Shown piece after piece: positions 39,085 through 51,000 of a DNA stretch of 64,000 bases. Source of the stretch: Spirodela intermedia (taxonomy: Eukaryota; Streptophyta; Magnoliopsida; Alismatales; Araceae). The stretch spans positions 1,334,501-1,398,500 of the forward strand of contig LR746275.1 in assembly GCA_902729315.2 (NCBI GenBank), read 5' to 3'. The position numbers and the translations under genes were made by a program. How positions within the stretch are numbered: the first letter of the stretch is position 1; every line of letters starts with the position of its first letter. The notes beneath the pieces were generated by a model, which worked only from the letters and a program-made list of their open reading frames with translations, had not been told where the DNA came from and did not search any database.

Positions 39085-39723
39085 GTGAGATGATAGAATG
39101 GCAGCAGAGAAGAAATATTATTAAATGCAGGATCTTGAAAGTATAAAATAAGTTTGTTTTACGAAAATAATTTAAGAGCTGTAATCAAACTTTTACCTTA
39201 AATCCGATACATATTAGGCGTAGTATTTTTATGCACATTAATAATAATATCGATAATAATATCAATAATAATAACAACAACAAAACAGTATTATTTAATA
39301 GACATTACCATTAAATACTTATGGTTCATTTTACAAAGGGTATTATTGCCATTAAAATAAGCTAAACAGGGGTAGAAAAATAAAAATACGACAAATTTTC
39401 TTCCTACCTGAGGAGGGGTGCAGATTTTCTGATGTTTGGATAGTTTACAAGGGCTTTTCCCTAATTGGCCCAGAATTATACCACTTGAAACACTATGAAA
39501 GCATTCATAAAAGGGAAACACCCATAAATGGCTACTCATAAAAGTGGGAACTTGCAAAATTTTAGGCTCCATAAGTGGAAAAAAGTTGAAACAGGTTTTG
39601 AGCCACTCTTCTTTATATGCCCAATAAAAGAAAATATTTTCTAGAAATAAATCACTGACGGCGGCCTTGAACAGATCTGGTGAGAATATCTGCTGGCTTA
39701 TGATCGTTTGTTCTTCAAGAGGA
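35700..39723. other. Intergenic DNA between villin and mitochondrial L15
   Basis: Mostly AT-rich with no gene. A GC-richer patch (35940-36180, with one CACGTG) may be distal villin promoter. Other features are a G-run at 36530-36545, (CT)n microsatellites at 38222-38262 and 39053-39082, and a primer-binding-site-like sequence at 37702-37714. The 3' UTR of the L15 gene should lie at the right edge. Confidence 0.55.
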
Positions 39724-42700
39724 TCAGGATGCTTGCTGGGCCGCAGGAGGATCTTTTTCTTCTGGCAGGAAAGGTATCGGCTTGGTGGGAGCAGGCAGGC
39801 GGCCGATGCTGTCCACCTTGTCTTGCTGCTTCGGCGGTGGCCGGGCGGCCTTGGGCAGCAGCCGCCCCTTCTTCTCAAACCACTCCGGCTTCAACAGCGC
39901 TCTCAGGCCCAGCTTGTTGTAGTACACCTTCCTCACCGACCCGCCAGCTGCCTCCACCGCCGCCTTTGCCCTCACCGTCACCCTTGACACCTGGAAGGTA
40001 GAGAAAAGTCGCAGAGATGACTCCGAGTTCCCTCATGTGGAAAATTGAAATATCTGAAGAGATTAGGAAAGAAAAGGAGGAGCTTTTTGAGCCTCAGTTC
40101 ATCCGGAGGCTGTCAGAAAGTTACCAACAGTGGAAAAAACATGGCTTAGTATTGGAGAGGTGGCATATACTTGCACAATATGTATTGAGAAAATGAATCC
40201 AGATGCTGAAGGAGAGAATGGACAATCTCTGTGAAAGGTGCTAGAGGCCAGTTCTTTATGAGAGAGAAAATAATGGGGCTATCAGTGAGTTGACCTGCTC
40301 CTGGTTAGTGAGCTGAGACAGAGGTTGTCTAGAGACTGATCTGTGTTCAACGCAATGGATATTCTGTGGTGGGTGGAGGGGCATGAGAGAGAATACTGAA
40401 TGCCCCAGAAAAGGAAGTGGGGCAGTTAGTAGATTCACTATCACACAAACCTCACAAGCTCTTGCCACCAAGTAATAAAAACAACCAAGCGGAAACTAAA
40501 TGCGTGGTAGTTATTATCTCATCTAGCACTCAGTTCTAGTGCATCCATTGGATTCCTGTCCTCAACATGATTTCATAACCGATTCATGCATTGACATCCA
40601 AATATTATGTCAAATGGGAAATTAGCAACTAAGACGGGCAAGCTCCCATAATCACTGATGCATGACGAGAGATTTGGCATAGATGGTTGACTCATAATCC
40701 GAATTGGTGCTTGACTGATTAAAGGAGACCAATCATGAATGCCACAGGCATTCGGCTGATCTATGGCAGGAAAACCTGAGACATTGAGAGGCGAAAAGGT
40801 AGCAGAAGGTGCTTATGCCCCAGTTCCATAAACTCTTTGGACTGCGTTTCAAGATGGTTCAGATGCCCGTGAGGCAGAAGGAAGCTGGCAGGATATATCC
40901 ACGGAGTTGACTCATATAAATCAAGATAAGAGAATTTCTACTGAGAAATATAATATTTCCATTGGTGAAGGCAAATATTTTCTTATAAGCAAAATGAACC
41001 ATTTTATGTCCATATTAAACCACGCATCTTTGCTTGAGAATTAGAGCAACTGCCCATATCTCAACAGCGTGTAATGAAAACATTTACCTTGTGTATGCCC
41101 TTACCCAGTGAAGAAGAAGGCATCGAGGACATAATCTCAAAATCACACCTACCTCGAGATGAATCGGCCATTGGATATGCTCAGCTCCGCGACCCATCAG
41201 TCTTACTCCATCTTCAATTTGCTTCCCTATCGCACCAGTATCCTGCGGTTACGCAAATGCTGCTTATGCTAAACCTCTGAACATAGACATAAACAAGCTG
41301 GAGTGCGAAAATATATTACCTTAAGTGTTTTCATTGTGATAAGCTCTCCTGAATCAATTTTTCCTGCATTGATGAGTTTTGCTATTTTACCCAATCCTAC
41401 AGGCTGCACAGAGAGAAGAAAGAGGCATAAAAAGACTTAGTGGTGTTAATGAGTAATCGGAAATTAGAATATAAAAAATATGATTTTTTTAATGTTGTAC
41501 GATCAAATAATAAATAGGAAGTCGCAGTAAGTAGTTACGCAGAAAAAAAATCGAATAACAGCTAGTTAATCTGATTATTACCAGGGGCTGATTGAACAGT
41601 AGATGCGATCATTGAATAATTTTAAACGACAAGGCAACAGCACAGAACGTTATGCCGAAGATATTTCATTCTAGCAGAAAGCAAATGTCAAAATAATTGG
41701 ACCTCATACCGTTTGTTGCATTGTAAATCCTGAGAGGGTGTGAGTTCTTTCTTCAGTGAGACATAGTCCAGTGGATTTCTTAAACCAAGTTCCAGCATAG
41801 AGTTTCTCTCCTCAGACCATGTGGACTAAATGTTTAAAGATTGAACTAGTCCAATCATTATTTTATGCATGATGATTCAAGAGAAACTTTTCCAAACATC
41901 GATTACAGCTGATAGGTTAAATCATGAGCAAAACTATAATCTCAACGACTAAGGCAAGTTTTTATGTCCCAAGTAATCAACTCCCAAAGAATCAACATTA
42001 TTGGAACTTGCATTTATCCATTATTAACACTGGTGTGGCATTTCATCAAAACAACTGCCTTTAGTTGATTGATACTCCTTCATTGAGTTTCTGCAAATGA
42101 CAGGATGCCTCAGAAGAACAGTCACTTTAGAAAATTTCGAAGTGGACATCCCAACTTTCTCTTTCTAGAGAAAGCTGCATAAACCAGTTGTTCTAGCATT
42201 TGAATACAGGAAGGTAGAACAAAAACTATCACGAGGTCAGTTACTCCCGAATAGACACATCTCATGAAACAAGGAGGCACTACGTCATAGTCTTAGGATA
42301 TGAGTTACCGCCTTTGAAAACCCTAATAACTCAGTTAAAAAAAAAAGCTACAGCAACATCACCAGAAATAACATGTAGTATGAAAGAAAATGGTGAACTT
42401 ATGGATGCAATAACCTAAAGTTCCTATACATACGTTTCTATAAAGGTGCTCACGTAGCAGCATGCATTTTGTATCACGCTTGCCACCATAGGTTGGGCGG
42501 CAGCCTGCATCACCCTTTGAAAGAGTACTGCATGCTTACTTAGCTATAGGGGAAGGAGGTGGCATTTCTTGTAATAATAGATGTCGTTCCATGGCATATC
42601 ACACATTTGAATCTAATCTAATTTTGTTGCATGAAAATTTCCAGTATTTTTTGTTTCAATGAAATGTTTTTACAAAGAACATAAAAATTTTAGTTTTAAT

Positions 42701-45102
42701 TACATTTTTTTTTCCAATTGATAGTGAAAGAAACGCTTTGCTCAAAAGGGCTACGTAAAAGTTCTCCATCACAAAAGTTTACATTGAAATGTTTCCATAG
42801 GGCAGAATATGATGTAAGATCAGGTCATTAAAAAATGCAGAGCACAGTCTCCACACATGTACTGACTTTGGACGTACGTTTTATGCCATGAATGTAAACT
42901 CATTGCAATCATCAACATTATCAATCCACACCCCATCAATTTGAACCTGTATGGAATTTGGAGAAAAAAATTCGCTACCTTACTGTCAGCCTAACCTATG
43001 TGTCATCCAAAAAATGAACTTCTGGTGATGTTGATCAATGGGCAAGAAGCAAGAATGATGCCCTATCGAAGATGCCAAGTTTCTAGAAAATTATGAGGTT
43101 TAAGGTACTTCTCATTGATAAATATGATGAATAATACGTCAGAAACAAGTATCCTGAAAAAAAGTTTCAAATGGAATTTTATATCGAAATATTGTCAGTA
43201 ACATGATTTGTTTATGAAATACTGGTTACAAGTTCGCAAGGACTTATCAGGTAACTATCAGTGATGATCAAAGTAACATAGATAGGCTAAGATATATCCA
43301 CGTAAAAACAGGCCTAAGCCAACATAAGGGTGACAGGTAACTGTACGATTTTTCAGTCCATGGCACATTGCTGTATCCATCACTGGAAGAGATCATGTAG
43401 TAACGATTAAAAAATAAGCACATCATTTTTCTGATCCATCAAAAACTGCACCAAAAGTTAAAATCTTATTTGAGATATGATAATATCCAATGGCATTATT
43501 ACAATATCCATAAATAAGGCCAGGAAAACAAACCAGAAACCCCGCAATAAGCCGTGGGCAAAGTAAATGGAACAGTAAGTTCATGAGAGCAGACGATCTA
43601 GTAAATTATTTCAATTGGAAGCATCATGAACGACCTAGGTCGAGAGGAAATAATGAAGTTTATCAATAAAACTAAAAAGGTACATGCGTAGGTAATTCAT
43701 GACAGAGGAGAAATATGAGGTCATGAAATGTGTCAAAACAAAGCTAATAATCAATAGCTAGCACGCATAGAATTGAAGATAAAAATCATGAAGAGAGGTG
43801 AAAAATTAAATTAGATGAAATAAATACGTCAGAAATAATTGACAAAGGCATTGATAATAAAAATATCTCAACATAAACCAAAAGGGTAAAAAAGTCAACA
43901 GATCAGCCATAATCATCTTATGCCAGGAAACCTCCTCAACAGTATGGGTCCACCAATAAACCACTGATAAAGCACAAATGATGGGACTTCCACTAAATCC
44001 TTTACATGTATAACAGATGTAGAATAACTCTGCTCAAGCAAATCCATAAACCGATTTGATGGCATTATCATCAGAAATTCTCATGGCACTCCAGCTCCAA
44101 CAAAAGGACCACAACCCTGGCTGCAAAATCCTCCCTCAGATAAATGATACGAACACCCCAACCCCACACCTAACATGAAAAGTAATTACTGTTCAGCATG
44201 GAATCCGAATTCATCCATTAAAAGAGCCTTCTAATTCCCACAGGAAAAAAAGAAAATCATTTACCTAACTACATTCGGCAAGCCAAAGAGAGTTTTTCTT
44301 TATTCAGGCATTTTTCCTCTTCAACGTCACTTTTTCTATACCAGATGACACTGAGCTCCATTCTGCATTGCGGAGACGAAACACAACATCCATCCTCCAA
44401 CAACTCATCTTTGTTAATGCGTCATGTCAGCTGAGAATCTGATATCGCCAAGCCTCCAAGGGACTCTCCGCAGTAACTTTAGAACGTCCTCGTCACTCTG
44501 TTTAAAGTTTGTAGGAACGCTTCCATTTGGATCAATCCAGAAAACACCGATCTTCAATCGATATGGAAACCATAAAAAGTATCCCTGGGATCGAACGAAT
44601 GAATGCTAAAGCATTTGTTCCAGTAGTGAGCATACTGAACAGAAGAGCTCGGATAGATCACCTGGAAGGTAAGACTGAAGGGATTCTTAAACCCGCGCTT
44701 CGGCAGGCGCCTCCGCAGCGGCGTCTGCCCGCCCTCGAAGCCGAACTTCATGGTCCCCCGGGCCTTCTGCCCTTTGTGGCCCCGTCCAGCGGTCTTTCCC
44801 TTCCCAGATCCGATACCCCGCCCTTTGCGCTTCTTTTTATGCTTTCGCCCCGGGCTGTCCTGCAAGTCGTTCAGCCTCAGCAGGGCCGTCGACGACATCC
44901 ACCTGGGGAGAAGCGCAACAGAGAGCTGTGTCCCCGGGAGGAGCCTCCGCCACGGGGAGGAGCAAGTGGAGAAAGATGCGGCGGAGCATGGAGCGAGAGG
45001 CAAGCCGATGGAAGGCAGACTGGGTCGGCCCCGCCCGGGGACGTTGGCCAGGAGGAGGCGCAGCTGCTGCCGCCACATGAGGACCCGCGGCCCTCCCACC
45101 AT
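39724..45102 (-). CDS. Mitochondrial large-subunit ribosomal protein uL15m (L15)
   Basis: Four minus-strand exons, 45102-44662, 41403-41320, 41242-41153 and 39990-39724, total 882 nt and 293 aa. Exon 1 encodes an Arg/Ser-rich N terminus like a mitochondrial presequence (with the phrase [17 protein letters not shown]). It is followed by the L15 signature region [20 protein letters not shown], then [19 protein letters not shown]. Exons 2 and 3 give [20 protein letters not shown] and [14 protein letters not shown]. Exon 4 carries the C-terminal extension seen in plant mitochondrial L15 ([16 protein letters not shown] and a Pro/Lys-rich tail). The protein is a structural part of the mitoribosome large subunit near the peptidyl transferase region. 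Introns are large (3.3 kb for intron 1). The first ATG gives the fullest presequence; a second ATG lies 8 codons in. Confidence 0.94.
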
Positions 45103-46967
45103 TGACGGAGCTCCAGCGAGCTCGAACTAGTTACAGGGTTTTGGCCGGAGACGGCGAAATGGCAGGGTGGTTCTGAAGCGGTTCGGATCCTTCTAATATC
45201 GGTTTCTCGCGACTCAAATCATTGATGAGATCCTCAAGAGTGAGCTTAATTAGTTGTTACCGGGCCGGGCCTGGCCCTCACAAGCCCGCTAACTGCAGGG
45301 CCAGGGGAAGGGCTTCCTAAATAAGGCCCACCGCGTCTATAACTAGTAGGGCCCACTACAGAGAGAGCTTATTTGACCAATATAAAGAGCTTCATGAATG
45401 TGGCTGATGTCTTTGAATGGTGGGGTAAGAGCTTCGTCATGACTCATGGGTTCCATACTAAGCAGATGGGCAAAAGTCAACCATTGTACACTAATACATA
45501 TTTCTAGTGATAATGTTATAGTTGACTAATGGGTTCCATACCAAGGATATAGGTAAAAGTCAACCTCTGTACACTAATACCCATTTTCTAGTAAGAATGT
45601 TATACTTGAGGACTCATGGGTTCCATACTAAGTATTTAGGCAAAAGTCAACCTATGTATGCTAATATCCATTTCTAGTAATAATGTTATAGTTCATAAGT
45701 TCCATTATAACTTAATGATGGAAATTAATGCCAATACTTGGAAGTACTCATAATGGAGGGTGGAGGTTGGCATACATAGAGCGTCAGCATGTATGATGAA
45801 GGGTCATCACTTGCGAAGTAATACAATTTTATGGGGATTATGTAATATTTGTTGAATTTTATGTCTCATCATGTCATCAAAAGGGGGGTAAATTCATAAT
45901 TTTCTTTTTCTTTTGATTTCTTCTCTTTGTTTTGGTTCCCAAGATCTAGATGACAAGAGATGTATTTCACACACCATCATTTAGTGGTTTGATCATCAAA
46001 CCTACTCTATTATGAAAATAATGCATGATGCTTCTTCCTTAAGTTCTAGTCAATCTTGATTGAAATACATTCTGAATTATGAATGTTAACCACCTTCCTA
46101 CTAGATTTTACAGCTTTTGCAAACTCTAATAGATTAAGACTCTAAGTGAATCTTAGGTGAAATTGTACTCTAAATATAAGGTAGAATATGTTAATATTCT
46201 TGGTGTTCAACTTCTTCATGTTTAGACCCTTAAATATATTAGGCTTCTACATAAACAAGCATACTCTTAGACAAGTATCTATACTGAACATGTCCAATGT
46301 AATATTTATATTCAGCTTAAAATCTAGAGACATAACTCTAAGATTCTAGTGAATTCAAGTCAATCTTCAAGAATGAATATCAAATTTTAAGCTGAACATT
46401 TCTCCATCTCATATAATCCCCATCAAACTAGAATACAATATAATTGGCTTTGATGGACATGAATTTTCAAGTAGCCCTTTTTTATGTTTACCCAAAATAG
46501 CCTTACTAAATGTGAATCAATCTAACCTAACTTAACTTAGGGTTTGAGGTTGATGATCAAGCACTAACTTAGACTTCAATCAATCTGATGAGGCAAACAA
46601 GTTTGCATCAAATCACTCTGATTATAGTACTAAGGGTCATAAACTTTGGAAAGAATAACCACATATTGGTGATTAAAGAAATAATACATGTTGTTAAAAG
46701 TATGGGCATGATTACTCTAACATGGTATTAGAGCTGAAGCTTGCTTTGAGGCTTACCATACCCCATTTATGTTAATCCTGTTCCACTAGAATGAGAATGA
46801 GATACTACAAGGTCTCCCAAAAGGGGAAACATAATTTTTGGGGAAAAATAATGTAATTCCTAGAAAAAAAAAAACCAAGCTATTTTAAAGAAGAAAAGAA
46901 AATTACAATTTAGCACCTTGACTGGAGGGGAATAAATCCCTAGAAAAATGGCTAGTTGAGATTACCT
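45103..46967. other. Intergenic DNA between uL15m and RETICULATA-related
   Basis: GC-rich L15 promoter region to about 45300, then AT-rich DNA. It holds the three-copy tandem repeat at 45446-45700 and a primer-binding-site-like TGGTATTAGAGCT at 46723. No gene is seen. Confidence 0.55.
45446..45700. repeat. Tandem repeat, three copies of about 83-87 bp
   Basis: Copies begin with ATGGGTTCCATAC at 45446, 45529 and 45616. Each continues through CAAAAGTCAACC or AAAAGTCAACC, a GTA.ACTAATA block and TTTCTAGT.A.AATGTTATA. The third fades after 45695. Confidence 0.9.
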
Positions 46968-47281
46968 TCATTCACGGACCTGCTGGACTCCGATCCAACG
47001 AGCGTAGTCGACCCACCTGTTTATAATCAACGGTAGAGATAAAAAAAGACGTCCTAGAGAAGAAAATATTGGACCAAGACAATAATGGGATGAGAGACTC
47101 AGAGGAGATGAGAGACGCCTACAACAATGATCCGAGGAATGTATTTCCAGTGCGGACAGCAAAGCATAGAGCACTGAGGACGAGCTTCTGCTTGTGGAAG
47201 AGCGGCTCTAGTATCCTCTGCTCAACCACTCCAGCCAGTAGTTGGTACCTTTGGGGAACATAATACTCAAGAGTTAAGATG

Positions 47282-47348
<67 letters not shown>

Positions 47349-48038
47349 TTGATCCAGTCTCAGCTTTTAGGATTCTCTTATACTTTCATGTAAATAATGA
47401 CTCCTAACATATGAGAAACAAAGAAGAATTGTTTCCCTGGTGTTGCTACATGCCTTGACCGGGGAGTTTGATGATGGACTAGTAATGTGTTGACTTGACT
47501 ATATTTATTTTCGGATGGATGTTAGTATAGGTTTGATGCATGAGATCAGTTCTATCTATATGAAGATTAGGCTTAATGATGTTTATAAGGAATCAGATAT
47601 GCATAAATAGAAACTAAGTCATTCCAATGGGTAAAACACCACCAAAGAGTTTTTCATTTTTCTCTGTGAAAAATCCCATGTCTGAAAAAGACAGCTTTGA
47701 ATGTTGATCACACTGAGAAAGAAAAAGCTTGGGTTGGGTTGTTTGATTTTTCGTATAAATGAAATATTTTGGGAAGCCATGTACCTGAGATTGCTGGAAA
47801 CAGACATGTACAAGCCGTACGCTGCACTTGTTGACAATACAGGAACATCCTCAGATGCTTCGGCAAATTCTCTATCGAATGCTCCTCTAGCATTGTTCAG
47901 GACATTGACTGCACCAGTACCCACCTGAAAATACACAATTTAAGCAAACCTTCAAGCATGCCCCAGAGCATTTTTGACCTAGGTGAATATAATTGCAAAA
48001 GTTGCACACATTTTCGACCAACCGTTTCATAAGAGAGC

Positions 48039-48091
<53 letters not shown>

Positions 48092-51000
48092 TAACACTAG
48101 AATTCTAGGTCTTGGAAAGTGTGTGGTTCGTATTTCTTCTCACTTTTCCACAATCATCTCTAATTTGTTTTCCCATTTTAGTCCCTCTTCTCTTCTTTAA
48201 AGGAAAGCATAAAATTCGGTGAAACCAAACATTACTAGTTGCGAACAAGAGCTTTGTGACATATGCGGTGGCAGAGAAACACAGGCTTGCAGCGATGAAG
48301 GATTTCCCTGCCCCTGCTTTACCACCAACTAGCAAGCGTCTGAAACCATGCTCTTTCAATATATTTATTCAAGGGAGCCTCCTCCCAAATAATAAATACT
48401 TCAGACCATTCAAGGATTTTAGAGGGCTCTAGATGAACGATTCCAAAGCAGTGGGCAGTTCTTTTGGCTATCAGCTTGTAAGGTTTCATTGAACCACTAA
48501 CATTGGACTCAATGAATAACCTCCCTCCAGATAATCACCGCAGCTCTTGGACCACAACCAGCACAATACGGTCAAACCTTCTACTGCACCGCCCTGTGAG
48601 GATCCCATCTCTACAACTACCCAATTTAGCCTAAGTACTTTCTAGGTATGGCCAAGCAGTCAGAGTTCTAAAACTTGACTCTTATCTCTCCTTCAAGTGT
48701 TTTCATCCCAATGAATGCCCTGGCAGCCCATAATCTATGAGACAGCTCACATGTGAAACCCTTAGAGTGAACATTTCGGGATTTAGAAAAGAGAAAGAAA
48801 CGTAAAAACTCAGAAAGGAAATAACTGGCATACCAAAGATGCACTAGTGCCAACTAGAAAGAGCTTAGCTCCATTACGCTGCAAGAAAAATATTTACAGA
48901 GTTAATCACTGATATAAGCCTTCAAACTTTTAATAAGAATGTGTGATACTTAACGATTATGGCTCCCACTCTTTGCAAAAGAGAATATGAAGTTCCAGAT
49001 AACGCAATCTGTAAAAATATTGTCGCCAAAAGAATGTATGGAAGAGTTAAGGATGTTTCAGTCAAAACTGATTTGAAAAGATAATCAGGTATTGGCAAAC
49101 AGAACAAGAACTAGCCTGGAAAGCATTATCAGGGCAGCTATGAAAAAAATTGGCGATTGGTCCAGCAGCAAGAGAAAGAGGAGCACGAAGAGAGACTGTT
49201 GGAGCAGGAAGCCAGACAAGCATAAAATCTGCAATTATGGCCATTGCCTAAAATAAAACATTACCATGTTAGCAGAAATTGTAAAGAATTAAAGATTTAT
49301 AGCTGATTAAACAAGGGAGAAGACCATCACATCATAGCTATAAACCTTTCAGACAAAATGTTTTAAAGAAAATGAGAACAGCATAGCACACAGAATCACC
49401 ACATGAATAAACCCATACAAGAAATTACAACTTATTGTAAAGTATACTAAAAATCAGCAACCAGACGACCAAAATTATATCATCTAGGTAATTTTAATCA
49501 GAATTACAGAAGGGTTTTTCATTTGAACACAACATAACACTATTTATGAATCTAATTGTATAGGAATTAAAAACCCTACTATTGCCGTGTTTCAGACAGG
49601 AAGTGAATAATGAAAGTTCAATCACTATAGTCCTTTAATCCATTGACCAAAGAAGATTCAGAAAAAGGAAAAAGCAAACACTCATTGGTTTCCAAAATTA
49701 GTTAATAAGCTATATAATGGAATGCTATCTCATACCTCAACAAGTCTGTATTATTTTCTCTTATGTTAAAATGGCATAGAATAAATTTACCATGCAATTA
49801 CCGGGCATTATATCTGGTCAAAATAAAAAAAGGAAACTGTCAAAAAAATATTTACTAGGAGAAGGCCATAATGCTTTTGTCAAAAGCAATATATTGGAAG
49901 AAGATGGCATAACGTTCATTGTTCCTGACTGCTGCAGCTCATTAAAAATCAAGTTAAGAAACAACTAAAACCCAGGAAATATGACCTTGAATAAATTAAC
50001 TGTAACGGTTCTTCCTGAACACAACAATTATGCAAAATCTTCTTTCCACCTGACCTTGAAAAAGGAGGGAAAATAAAAAAAATAACCCTTTCATAAGATT
50101 TGGAAATAAATTTGATGTTTCTCGAAGAGAAATAGGATTGAAAACAAGCTACAACCTTAGGATCAATGATGCTTAGAGTACAAGTTCCGTGGTGTACAAG
50201 CTGAACCATGAAATAAAAATATGATTTATGCTCATTGTTCAACAGTTATTATTTAAATTAGCCACCATCTTTCATGTAAGACCCCTTTCTATGAATTACT
50301 GGGTGATTTCAACACTCAAAACATGCACGAAATTTAGTTTTAAAAAGTAGTTTTTTTTTATGTGAACATACGAGTAATAAAGCACATTCTTTAATATCTA
50401 GGCTGACTCAAAGCTCAATTTTCATTACGTTAAGAATATGGTTTTTAGTGTGTCAATGACTTTATCAAAATAAAGACCCACAAGACCCAAATTTGGTCGT
50501 ATGCTGTACACGCCCCACAGCCTCTCTACACATCTAATAGGGGAAAATGTTGTCACATTTTTCTCATTAAGGTTTTTTCTCTCTTTTCGTACTCGTATAC
50601 CATAGAGTCATTTTATAAGTTTCTGACAGCTTGCTTTACAATAGAATACTCTATAGCCATAGTGAAATCAGAGTTGACGTCCAAACAACTCATGTCATAT
50701 TTATGCTTTGGAAACTTACCCCATCACGGAGAATTTTGTTTTTGTTCGAATGTCTAAGAGGGTTGTAACAATGACATCAATATATGCCAATGATCCCTTT
50801 AGAATCCTGACACTAAATTATCCATGATCTGAATGTCTCCTGCCAAAGAACTCCAAAAATTTGACGGATTTCATCTGATAATTTCAAAAGAAAAATGTTG
50901 TATCCATAAGAAGACGCACCACATCCGCAATAACAAAATCTAACTCCTTTGTAAAGTTCTCCCTGCGACGCTCCCACTCTGCAGCAGTCTGAGAATGCGA

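Noticed and set aside
39291-39878. 195-codon minus-strand frame overlapping the uL15m last exon
   Set aside because: Runs out of frame with the conserved L15 C-terminal exon and into AT-rich downstream DNA; no family likeness.
44527-45130. Plus-strand frames of 126-192 codons opposite uL15m exon 1
   Set aside because: Shadow frames of a GC-rich coding exon; no recognisable domain.
47121-47123. Apparent stop TAG right after G-N-T-F-L-G-S-L-L in RETICULATA-related
   Set aside because: The TAG spans a GT donor. Splicing from 47123 to 47016 restores L-W-V-D-Y-A-R-W, the family C terminus.
48105-48359. Minus-strand open frame with VGGKAGAGKSF, like an ArsA/GET3 or other P-loop ATPase start
   Set aside because: It overlaps, in another frame, the stretch that better fits a PIF1-like relic. 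The sequence after the P-loop-like motif matches no ATPase, and it lies in an intron with no splice-consistent continuation.
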